6,622 bases of DNA from Clostridiales bacterium (GTDB lineage: Bacteria; Bacillota; Clostridia; Peptostreptococcales; JAAYPU01), in assembly GCA_012519645.1 (NCBI GenBank), contig JAAYPU010000004.1, positions 1-6,622 on the forward strand. Reading direction: 5' to 3'. Of the stretch, positions 1 through 5,232 are shown piece by piece. A program made the translations under genes and the position numbers. The notes under the pieces were generated by a model. The model was not told where the DNA came from. It ran no database searches and worked only from the letters and a program-made list of their open reading frames with translations. Within the stretch, counting starts at the first letter, position 1, and the number at the start of each line of letters is the position of its first letter.

Positions 1-51
1 GGCGGTTTAACCTATGAAAGCTCAAAATTCGGAGTCATTAAAGCACTGCAG
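1..51 (+). repeat. 51-bp inverted repeat, left arm (copy of ynbB 3' segment)
   Basis: These 51 bases are the exact reverse complement of 824-874, inside the 3' part of the ynbB-family gene. Read on the plus strand they encode the same peptide, beginning GGLTYESSKFGV, that the intact gene has at about residues 404-420. Identity ends at the CTGCAG (46-51): the next base is C here but would be A if the match continued. The arm starts at base 1, so its true left limit is unknown. It is either a duplicated, inverted gene fragment or an artefact at a contig end. The plus-strand frame stays open past the junction to a TAA at 205-207, but there it only runs antisense to the SOS gene. Confidence 0.95.
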
Positions 52-170
52 CTTTCGGCAGTGTTTAAGCCAATCAGTGTGCCTGCAGACGAAATGATAA
101 TCAGTGATACAATAACCATAAATACAGTAAATCTGAATTTATTTGCTATTCTTATTCTCTTCCTCTTCAT
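12..170 (-). CDS. YneA-like SOS cell-division inhibitor, N-terminal part, broken by an inverted ynbB fragment
   Basis: The start is the ATG at 170-168, preceded by AAGGAG eight bases upstream and by a LexA-controlled promoter. The native part is about 40 residues: a strongly basic cytoplasmic segment (MKRKRIRIANKFRF), then one hydrophobic helix (about residues 15-35, VFMVIVSLIIISSAGTLIGL), then NTAES. A short basic head plus one membrane anchor under direct LexA control matches YneA-type division inhibitors, which carry an extracytoplasmic LysM domain after the anchor and delay septation during DNA damage. No LysM domain is visible. From base 51 leftward the frame enters the inverted ynbB copy, adds about 12 unrelated residues and stops at the TAG at 14-12. 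The gene is therefore truncated here, or its true 3' part has been replaced by a misassembly. The YneA identity rests on architecture and regulation, not on the missing domain. The frame is open upstream to 296, but that extension lacks a ribosome site and crosses the promoter. Confidence 0.6.
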   Translation of the reverse strand: MKRKRIRIANKFRFTVFMVIVSLIIISSAGTLIGLNTAESCSALMTPNFELS

Positions 171-172
171 AC

Positions 173-184
173 CTCTATCTCCTT
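173..184 (-). promoter_or_regulatory. Shine-Dalgarno site of the SOS-regulated gene
   Basis: On the minus strand AAGGAG precedes the ATG at 170-168 with eight intervening bases. This near-consensus site fixes the start of the YneA-like gene at 170 and rules out the longer open frame. Confidence 0.75.
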
Positions 185-187
185 CTC

Positions 188-199
188 GAACATCTGTTC
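188..199. promoter_or_regulatory. LexA operator 1 (GAACATCTGTTC)
   Basis: Perfect match to the Gram-positive LexA (DinR/Cheo) core GAAC-N4-GTTC. It lies just downstream of the -10 element, at and after the likely transcription start, where bound LexA would block initiation or early elongation. Confidence 0.85.
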
Positions 200-206
200 T
201 AATGTA

Positions 207-235
207 ATTGTAGCAGAACATCTGTTCTTTGTAAA
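207..235 (-). promoter_or_regulatory. Sigma-A promoter of the SOS gene
   Basis: On the minus strand TTTACA (235-230) is followed after exactly 17 bp by TACAAT (212-207). Both hexamers are within one or two bases of the TTGACA/TATAAT consensus. Transcription would start near 200, giving a leader of about 30 nt before the ATG at 170. The middle LexA box fills most of the -35/-10 spacer, so bound repressor should block RNA polymerase directly. Confidence 0.8.
216..227. promoter_or_regulatory. LexA operator 2 (GAACATCTGTTC)
   Basis: Perfect GAAC-N4-GTTC core with the same central ATCT as operator 1. It sits inside the 17-bp spacer between -35 (230-235) and -10 (207-212). Centre-to-centre distance to operator 1 is 28 bp. 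Confidence 0.88.
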
Positions 236-244
236 GCATTTTCA

Positions 245-256
245 GAACATTTGTTC
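245..256. promoter_or_regulatory. LexA operator 3 (GAACATTTGTTC)
   Basis: Third perfect GAAC-N4-GTTC core, just upstream of the -35 element, 29 bp centre-to-centre from operator 2. It could serve the same promoter cooperatively, or a divergent one, but no plus-strand gene starts in the following sequence: the terminator at 270-304 and the opposite-strand membrane gene follow at once. Confidence 0.82.
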
Positions 257-269
257 GAAAAATCATTAA

Positions 270-304
270 AAAAAACTTTGCACACGCTAAATGCAAAGTT
301 TTTT
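270..304 (-). terminator. Intrinsic terminator after the ynbB/membrane-protein unit
   Basis: AACTTTGCA (274-282) pairs perfectly with TGCAAAGTT (292-300) around a 9-base loop, and flanking A and T runs extend the stem to about 13 bp. On the minus strand the hairpin is followed by a run of about nine T, giving a strong rho-independent terminator 32 bases beyond the stop of the membrane-protein gene. On the plus strand the stem is followed by T6, so it could also work in that direction. It separates the upstream operon from the SOS promoter. Confidence 0.85.
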
Positions 305-335
305 ATATTCTTTTCAATAGAATTTTTCTCTTTTA

Positions 336-710
336 TTATTTAATGCTTACAAGAGAGTTTATCGATAACACTATAGTTATTATGCCGGAGATTAAATTTG
401 TGTATATAATAATATTTGATATTTTCATATTAAATTTGTCTTTACGGTTAACAATAACCTTATGCACAAGAAACGGAATCATTCCCCCTATTCCAATAAC
501 TATTCCCAGAATTAAGCCTATTGGTGTAAGTTTTTTTATTTCAACCACACCATAAAAAAGCAATAGTATTATTGGAATATGTAATATTAGGAAACCTGAA
601 ATTTTTACCGGCAATCTAAGGATTTCCCATTCTTTTTCATAGGAAGATTCTATTTCATGCAGAATAAGTAACGTGGCATTTAAAATAAAAAATAGAGTGA
701 TCGGCCTCAT
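336..710 (-). CDS. Small four-helix membrane protein with HEIE motif (DUF6713/HXXEE-like)
   Basis: A 124-residue, very hydrophobic protein. Probable membrane helices lie at about residues 4-18, 36-57, 62-83 and 97-120. The first helix ends in an acidic, conserved-looking stretch, HEIESSYEKEWE (18-29), with potential metal or proton ligands. This resembles small membrane proteins of the DUF6713/HXXEE type, which have no established function; the family name is recalled, not searched. A basic loop (HKVIVNRKDK, about 83-92) lies between helices 3 and 4. The ATG at 710-708 follows AAAGGAG with about five bases of spacing. The gene starts 29 bp after the ynbB-family stop, so the two are probably co-transcribed, and the terminator at 270-304 ends the unit. 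No function can be assigned. Confidence 0.75.
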   Translation of the reverse strand: MRPITLFFILNATLLILHEIESSYEKEWEILRLPVKISGFLILHIPIILLLFYGVVEIKKLTPIGLILGIVIGIGGMIPFLVHKVIVNRKDKFNMKISNIIIYTNLISGIITIVLSINSLVSIK

Positions 711-739
711 GTAAGCTCCTTTAAAAAAAATAAAATGGT

Positions 740-2083
740 TTAAATCAAATGTTCATCCGATTTTATATTCTTATATCCTGTCATAAGGGGTTCAGTTTTG
801 AGACAGCCTTTATCCATCATTGTCTGCAGTGCTTTAATGACTCCGAATTTTGAGCTTTCATAGGTTAAACCGCCCTGAAAGTAGACAATATACGGTTCTC
901 TGATAGGTGCGTCAGCACTTAGTTCTATGGATGAGCCTTGCACAAAAGCGCCTGCGGCCATGATTACCTGGTCTTCATATCCCGGCATATCCCACGGTAC
1001 CGGATTAACATGCGCGTCCACAGGAGCTGCGGCCTGTATTCCTTCACAAAAGGCAATTACAGCTTCAGGAGAGCCAAGCTTTACAGATTGTATTATATCA
1101 CTTCTGTCATCATCATACTTGGGACAGACTTCATATCCAAGGTTTTCAAATACCTTAGAGCAAAGTATGGCACCTTTCAATGCGCCGTTTACTGTTTTTG
1201 GAGCAATAAACAAGCCTTGAAACATATTTCTTGTCTGCCCGAATGTCAGTCCGCACTCCTTTCCGATACCTTGTGAAGTCATTCGATAGGAAATTTGTTT
1301 AATGAGTTCTTCCCTTCCGGCAATATATCCTCCTGTTAAAGCAAGTCCGCCGCCGGGGTTTTTTATAAGTGAGCCTGCCATAACATCCACACCTGCTTCT
1401 GTTGGCTCTTTGTAGTCCAAAAACTCTCCATAACAGTTGTCTGCCATACAGATGATGTTAGGATTTATACTTTTAACAAATTTCACCCATTCCGCTATTT
1501 CATTTATAGTAATAGCGTTGCGCCATGCGTAGCCTGTTGCGCGCTGTAAGCATACCATACGTGTTTTGTCTGTAATGGCTTGTCTGAGTCCTTCAAAATC
1601 TATTTTCCCGGAATCTGTTAATTCAACTTGTTTATAATGTATACCGAATTCTTTGAGAGATCCGTTGTTTTCCCCACGGATACCAATAACCTCTTCCAGG
1701 GTATCGTATGGTCTTCCTGTTGCATATATCATTTCATCTCCGGGACGAAGAATACCTGTCAAGGTAAGCGTTAATGCATGAGTGCCATTAACGATGGTTG
1801 GCCTTACGATAGCATCCTCGGTGCAAAATAGCTCAGCATAAACCTTTTCGAGTGTTTCTCTTCCGATGTCATTATAACCATATCCCGTATTCCAGTTAAA
1901 ATGTATGTCGCTGAGCCTGCATCTGTGAAAAACATCCAATACCTTATATTGATTGTATTCCATAATATCGTCTAATTTTGCGTATACATCATTTAATTGA
2001 CTTTCCGCTTCGTCTATCCATTTGATAATACTTTCATTGATTTTAAAATGATTCTTTAATAATTCGGCTGTATTCATTGCCAT
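740..2083 (-). CDS. ynbB: PLP-dependent enzyme, YnbB / methionine gamma-lyase-like (aluminium resistance) family
   Basis: A 447-residue cytoplasmic fold-type I PLP enzyme of the family often annotated as aluminium-resistance or cystathionine beta-lyase-like (COG4100 type). The true substrate is unsettled, and a C-S lyase reaction on a sulphur amino acid is only inferred. The PLP lysine is in SLIKNPGGG (about K241). The aspartate that contacts the pyridine nitrogen is in ADNCYGEF (about D215). The N-terminal FNWNTGYGYNDIGRE, the GTHALTLTL stretch and the C-terminal GGLTYESSKFG (from about residue 404) are all intact. I chose the ATG at 2083-2081 because GGGAGGAAA precedes it with about eight bases; a second ATG two codons later is possible. 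The frame is open to a TTG at 2194, but those 37 extra codons only translate the 11-bp tandem repeats. The small membrane-protein gene follows 29 bp downstream. Part of the 3' end is repeated inversely at 1-51. Confidence 0.9.
   Translation of the reverse strand: MAMNTAELLKNHFKINESIIKWIDEAESQLNDVYAKLDDIMEYNQYKVLDVFHRCRLSDIHFNWNTGYGYNDIGRETLEKVYAELFCTEDAIVRPTIVNGTHALTLTLTGILRPGDEMIYATGRPYDTLEEVIGIRGENNGSLKEFGIHYKQVELTDSGKIDFEGLRQAITDKTRMVCLQRATGYAWRNAITINEIAEWVKFVKSINPNIICMADNCYGEFLDYKEPTEAGVDVMAGSLIKNPGGGLALTGGYIAGREELIKQISYRMTSQGIGKECGLTFGQTRNMFQGLFIAPKTVNGALKGAILCSKVFENLGYEVCPKYDDDRSDIIQSVKLGSPEAVIAFCEGIQAAAPVDAHVNPVPWDMPGYEDQVIMAAGAFVQGSSIELSADAPIREPYIVYFQGGLTYESSKFGVIKALQTMMDKGCLKTEPLMTGYKNIKSDEHLI
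824..874 (-). repeat. 51-bp inverted repeat, right arm (inside ynbB)
   Basis: This is the partner of the arm at 1-51, identical in inverse orientation, with 772 bp between the arms. It lies in frame inside the intact ynbB-family gene, in the conserved C-terminal segment GGLTYESSKFGV. Because it sits in an uninterrupted conserved gene, this copy is the original and the one at the left edge is the displaced copy. Confidence 0.95.
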
Positions 2084-2104
2084 TAATATTTCCTCCCAAT
2101 ATAC

Positions 2105-2258
2105 AATAGTTGAACGATAGTTAAACAATAGTGGAGCGATAGTTGAACGATAGTGTAACAATAGTTGAGCGATAGTTAAGCAGTAGTTAAACAATAGTGG
2201 AACGATAGTTAATCAGTAGTTAAACAGTAGTTAAGCGATGGTTTAACAGTTGCTTAAA
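2105..2258. repeat. Degenerate 11-bp tandem repeat array (13-14 units)
   Basis: Consecutive 11-bp units on the plus strand follow the consensus RRTAGTTRARC. Thirteen units in strict 11-bp register run from 2105 to 2247 (for example aatagttgaac, gatagttaaac, aatagtggagc, gatagttgaac), and a decayed fourteenth ends at 2258. Units differ at only a few positions, mostly the first two bases and positions 7-10. The array fills most of the 190-bp gap between the VOC-gene stop and the ynbB Shine-Dalgarno site, so it would form most of the ynbB leader if the two genes share a transcript. Eleven is not a multiple of three, so it does not look like a coding repeat. Units are contiguous with no spacers, so it is not a CRISPR array. 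Confidence 0.93.
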
Positions 2259-2273
2259 GTCTAAATCAATTCA

Positions 2274-2732
2274 TTAGAGACCGTTTTTTTTGATAAAATC
2301 AATCGGCATGGATGTTTTTGAATTTATTTCTTCTATAGTCATCCCATTATTATATAAGCGTATTACTACACTTTGCATGGATTCTCCTATTTCTATTATA
2401 TGAAAATCAAAATCATAAAAGCGCATGGCTCGTTGTCCCCATGGGTGTTCTGTTATCTCATGAATAAATTCTATGCCATTTTTTTTAAGAGTATTGAATA
2501 TGCGATCTAAATTTTCTTCTTCAAAATACAGTTCAAAGTTATTTGTTTTTTTAATAACATCCTGATTTCCTATAAGTTTTTTAAAGTGGGACTCTAAATG
2601 AATTGAGAAACCGCCTTCAAATTCAATATTTTCTCCGAAATCATACTTAACTTTTTGGTTCAAAATGTTCTCATAAAAATTTCTTGATTTATCAATATCT
2701 TTTACTACAATCAAGGGACAAACAAATTGCAT
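2274..2732 (-). CDS. VOC/glyoxalase-fold protein with short C-terminal helical tail
   Basis: A 152-residue protein of the vicinal oxygen chelate superfamily (glyoxalase I, bleomycin-resistance, dioxygenase relatives). The first beta-alpha-beta-beta-beta module is recognisable from PLIVVKDIDKSRNFYENIL (about 6-24). The second contains FELYFEEENLDRIFNTLKKNG and ends in the signature stretch HPWGQRAMRFYDFDFHIIEIGE (about 96-117), where the last IIEIGE supplies the usual C-terminal glutamate ligand. After the fold, residues 119-152 form a tail with MTIEEINSKTSMPIDFIKK, which looks like a small helical, perhaps HTH-like, module. The ATG at 2732-2730 is preced by GGAG with suitable spacing; the 16 codons upstream lack a ribosome site. 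The substrate cannot be told: enzyme, antibiotic-binding protein or ligand sensor are all possible. Confidence 0.85.
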   Translation of the reverse strand: MQFVCPLIVVKDIDKSRNFYENILNQKVKYDFGENIEFEGGFSIHLESHFKKLIGNQDVIKKTNNFELYFEEENLDRIFNTLKKNGIEFIHEITEHPWGQRAMRFYDFDFHIIEIGESMQSVVIRLYNNGMTIEEINSKTSMPIDFIKKNGL

Positions 2733-2780
2733 TGTATCACTCCAATCATAGAAAAGATTTTGCCTGAGCAAAACCAACAA

Positions 2781-2815
2781 TAATTCTTAATTCATAATTT
2801 TTTTAATTCTTAATT
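2781..2815. repeat. Short degenerate 7-bp tandem repeat (TAATTCT/TAATTCA)
   Basis: On the plus strand the units TAATTCT, TAATTCA, TAATTTT, a TT slip, then TAATTCT and TAATT occur in near-tandem order. TAATTCTTAATT occurs exactly at 2781-2792 and 2804-2815. The tract lies in the 107-bp gap between the recombinase and the VOC gene. It is extremely AT-rich, so some of this order may be compositional. Confidence 0.6.
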
Positions 2816-2851
2816 TTGAAAAGTAAATATGAACTATATTTACTTTTCAAA
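2815..2851. repeat. Long AT-rich perfect hairpin spanning the recombinase stop codon
   Basis: Bases 2815-2830 pair perfectly with 2836-2851: a 16-bp stem around the 5-base loop GAACT. The recombinase TAA (2842-2840) and its last few codons lie inside the stem. No T run follows the stem on the minus strand (the sequence continues AATTAAGAATT), so it is not a standard intrinsic terminator. It could be a transcript-end stabiliser or processing site, or a weak terminator. Confidence 0.75.
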
Positions 2852-3967
2852 TTCGTCCAGCCATTCGAAATTTTTTATCAGCTCACGTTTTGCATTTTTC
2901 TTATGGGCAGCATATAACTGTGTAGTTGTAATGTTTTCATGGTCTAAAAGATTCTGAACATCATAAATTGAATTCCCCTGTTCTATAAGCGATGTCGCCG
3001 CGGTTGCTCTCAGCTTATGAGGGCTGTATCCCATGTCTCGGACAGTCCCCATGGCTATTGAGGTATATTTTTTAACCAATTCCCGAATGGCTCTTTCTGT
3101 CATCCTGGTGTTCTGAAGTGAAAGAAACAGCGCATCATTGCTTTCCTGCGGCAGATGGTCTTCGGATGGCCTCTCGGAATTAATATAGTCGTTAATAACC
3201 TTTTCAACAGATTTATTTAAAGGCAATATAGCTTCTTTTCCACGTTTTCTGAAAATCTTAAATTCTCCCCGCACAAAATTAAAAGATGAGATATTTAGCT
3301 GCTGCAGCTCATATAGTCGTAATCCATAGGTTACAAATAATATTATAATGGCCTTGTCTCTCAATTTTGTCTTTTCCCAATATTCTCTTTCTTTTTCTGT
3401 CAGCCCTTGCCCGGTTGATACCGCGTCAATCATTCTCTTTACTTCATAATCATCGAGCCTTTTTATTTCTCTGGAACCTGTCTTGGGAAGCTTTATAGGG
3501 TTAAAACCATCGGTAATATTTTTTTCGATAAGCTTGTCCCTATATAGATATTTGAAAAGTACGGAAAGCGAAGACTGCTTTCTTGCTAAAGATCTGTTAT
3601 TATTTTCATATACATAAACCACATTTCCCTTTTCGACACTATATCTGCTGCAATAATCCCCAATGAAGCGATTGATATCTTTTGCATCGATTTTATTAAA
3701 ATCCTGTATTGTAATATCTTTAATTTCATTGGCTGAAGAAATGTTTGTTTCTTTTATGAGATAGTCACAAAAAAAACGTATATCGGAAAGATAAGAAAAT
3801 CTTGTCATTGGCAGAACATTGTTTTTAAGATATATAAAGAAGTCTCTCATAAAAAAAGGAAGTTCTTTTTCTATTCTTAAACAATTTTCAATAATTTCAT
3901 TTTCCTTTTTCACTATATTATCGGGTTTGTCTGACTTATTATGTATCCTAATTTCTTTTCTTATCAC
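2840..3967 (-). CDS. Tyrosine recombinase / phage-type integrase (XerC/D-like)
   Basis: A 375-residue site-specific recombinase. The N-terminal SAM-like, core-binding domain spans about residues 35-145 and the catalytic domain about 170-368. The full catalytic set is visible: Arg in TYGLRLYEL (R217), Lys in FRKRGKEAILPL (about K241), His and Arg in SPHKLRATAA (H317, R320), His in LLDHENITTTQLYA (H343), and the nucleophile Tyr (Y352) nine residues later. It is longer than XerC/XerD (about 300 residues), mainly from an extra N-terminal segment and an insertion near residues 185-200. I prefer the GTG at 3967-3965 because AAGGGAAG lies about seven bases upstream. A TTG six codons earlier (3985) is in frame but has no ribosome site. 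It begins 30 bp after hfq, so it is part of the mutL-miaA-hfq unit. No att sites or phage genes are seen nearby. Its target is unknown. Confidence 0.9.
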   Translation of the reverse strand: MIRKEIRIHNKSDKPDNIVKKENEIIENCLRIEKELPFFMRDFFIYLKNNVLPMTRFSYLSDIRFFCDYLIKETNISSANEIKDITIQDFNKIDAKDINRFIGDYCSRYSVEKGNVVYVYENNNRSLARKQSSLSVLFKYLYRDKLIEKNITDGFNPIKLPKTGSREIKRLDDYEVKRMIDAVSTGQGLTEKEREYWEKTKLRDKAIIILFVTYGLRLYELQQLNISSFNFVRGEFKIFRKRGKEAILPLNKSVEKVINDYINSERPSEDHLPQESNDALFLSLQNTRMTERAIRELVKKYTSIAMGTVRDMGYSPHKLRATAATSLIEQGNSIYDVQNLLDHENITTTQLYAAHKKNAKRELIKNFEWLDEFEK

Positions 3968-3997
3968 GACGATTCTTCCCTTCAATCGAAAAACTAA

Positions 3998-4246
3998 TTA
4001 TTCTTCATCATCATCTTTAATTATATCAGGATTAAAGAATACATTTTTAGATGGGATGATGGTTGAAACTGCATGTTTATAAATCATGTGCTGTTTATTA
4101 TCGCCTTCTAAAATCATAATATAGTTGTCAAATCCTTTTACAAGACCTTTTATTTGAAATCCATTGATCAAAAAGACAGTTATAGTAGTCTTTTCTTTTC
4201 TGACCTGATTTAAAAAAGCATCTTGTAAATTAAAATTACTTTTCAA
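3998..4246 (-). CDS. hfq: RNA chaperone Hfq
   Basis: An 82-residue Sm-fold protein that forms a hexameric ring and helps small RNAs act on mRNAs; its importance in Gram-positive bacteria varies. The Sm1 motif is LQDAFLNQVRKEKTTITVFLINGF and onwards (about 7-45). The Sm2 motif is KQHMIYKHAVSTIIPS (about 51-66), with the proximal-face YKHA residues present. The C-terminal tail is short and acidic (IIKDDDEE), which is typical outside the gammaproteobacteria. The start is a TTG at 4246-4244 with a strong GGGAGGGG ribosome site about seven bases upstream. It lies 42 bp after miaA, the neighbour hfq has in many bacteria, and 30 bp before the recombinase start. Confidence 0.96.
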   Translation of the reverse strand: MKSNFNLQDAFLNQVRKEKTTITVFLINGFQIKGLVKGFDNYIMILEGDNKQHMIYKHAVSTIIPSKNVFFNPDIIKDDDEE

Positions 4247-4288
4247 AATAATCCCCTCCCAAATAAGATGGATAAATTTTACATAAAT

Positions 4289-5221
4289 TTATAATTTTGA
4301 ATTTATATATATCAGTATATCATTAACGACGTCTTCTTTTAAAGTATATTCGGATAAATTTTTCCAATAAATATTTTTATATCTTTTGAACCATGTAAGC
4401 TGCCGCTTTGCATATCTGCGAGTGTTTCTTTTAATCAGCCAAACAGCATGATCCAAATCATATTCTCCGTTTAAAAAGCCTATAAGTTCTTTATAACCTA
4501 TTCCTTTCATTGAAATGTTATCATAAGTCAGACCTGATGCTAATAAGTCTTTTACTTCCTGCAGCAGACCTGCCTCCATTATCATATCAACACGCTTGTT
4601 GATTCGGTCATAAAGCTCTTCTCTCTCCCGTGTAAGCCCTACAAGTATATAATTATAATCATGGTTTTCAACAAAAGATTCTTCAAAGTCCTTAATTATT
4701 TCTCCTGTCTGATAAAACACCTCCAAAGCCCTAATCATTTTTTTAGTGTTATTGGGGTGTATTCTTTCAGCTAAAGCAGAATCTATTGCTTTAAGCTTAG
4801 CATGAATATATGTATTTCCGTATTTTTGAGCCTCCATTTCCAGGTCTTTTCTGAAGCTGTCATTTGAAGGCTGTGCTGCGAAATCCATATCAAATATGAT
4901 GGAATGGACATATAATCCTGTTCCGCCTGTAATGACGGGGATTTTATCCCTGTCTGATATTCCTTTAATATAAGATTTAGCTATATTCCGGTAATCCGAT
5001 ACAGAGAAGGGCTTTGACGGGTCGACCTCATCTATAAGATAATGCGCAATGCCCTTTTTTTCATCTTCTGTAGGTTTTGCACTGCCAATGTTCATAAATT
5101 TGTATATCTGCATAGAATCTGCTGATATTATTTCACCATCAATGCGTGAAGCAATATCAACAGAAAGCTCTGTTTTTCCCACTGCAGTCGGCCCTACTAT
5201 TATAACAACTGGCTTTTTCAT
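4289..5221 (-). CDS. miaA: tRNA dimethylallyltransferase MiaA
   Basis: A 310-residue enzyme that transfers a dimethylallyl group from DMAPP to N6 of A37 in tRNAs reading codons that start with U, making i6A. Visible motifs are the P-loop GPTAVGKT (10-17), DSMQIY (35-40, with the catalytic Asp), the GGTGLY stretch (99-104) and the C-terminal RNTRRYAKRQLTWFKR (from about 265) that contacts tRNA. The length is normal for the family and nothing is missing. The ATG at 5221-5219 has AGGAG six bases upstream. That ribosome site overlaps the mutL stop codon, and the gap is only 9 bp, so translation is probably coupled to mutL. Confidence 0.97.
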   Translation of the reverse strand: MKKPVVIIVGPTAVGKTELSVDIASRIDGEIISADSMQIYKFMNIGSAKPTEDEKKGIAHYLIDEVDPSKPFSVSDYRNIAKSYIKGISDRDKIPVITGGTGLYVHSIIFDMDFAAQPSNDSFRKDLEMEAQKYGNTYIHAKLKAIDSALAERIHPNNTKKMIRALEVFYQTGEIIKDFEESFVENHDYNYILVGLTREREELYDRINKRVDMIMEAGLLQEVKDLLASGLTYDNISMKGIGYKELIGFLNGEYDLDHAVWLIKRNTRRYAKRQLTWFKRYKNIYWKNLSEYTLKEDVVNDILIYINSKL

Positions 5222-5227
5222 ACAATA

Positions 5228-5232
5228 CTCCT
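5228..5232 (-). promoter_or_regulatory. miaA Shine-Dalgarno site overlapping the mutL stop codon
   Basis: AGGAG on the minus strand lies six bases before the miaA ATG and shares two bases with the mutL TAG (5233-5231). Ribosomes ending mutL would stop on the miaA initiation site, which favours translational coupling of the two genes. Confidence 0.7.

Noticed and set aside
171..296. N-terminal extension of the SOS gene beginning MHLACAKFF
   Set aside because: It runs through the three LexA boxes, the promoter and the terminator stem and has no ribosome site. The ATG at 170 has AAGGAG.
927..1276. Plus-strand open frames opposite ynbB
   Set aside because: They are antisense shadows of a conserved gene, without ribosome sites or recognisable domains.
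2112..2211. LexA-like half-matches in the 11-bp array (GAACGATAGTTA at 2112-2123 and 2200-2211)
   Set aside because: They match seven of the eight fixed bases of GAAC-N4-GTTC but lack the final C, so the palindrome is broken. They arise simply from joining two repeat units.
2105..2258. Possible CRISPR array
   Set aside because: Units are 11 bp, contiguous and degenerate, with no spacers and no cas genes.
2758..2773. Small hairpin TTTTGC-CTGA-GCAAAA upstream of the VOC gene as a terminator or riboswitch
   Set aside because: Only a 6-bp AT-rich stem with no proper T run, just upstream of the VOC ribosome site; too weak to call.
3968..3985. TTG at 3985 as the recombinase start
   Set aside because: No Shine-Dalgarno site lies upstream of it. 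The AAGGGAAG just downstream of this TTG is well placed for the GTG at 3967. Either start leaves all domains intact.
3819..4082. Plus-strand open frame opposite the hfq-recombinase junction
   Set aside because: It overlaps two well-supported genes on the other strand and is low-complexity, serine- and isoleucine-rich.
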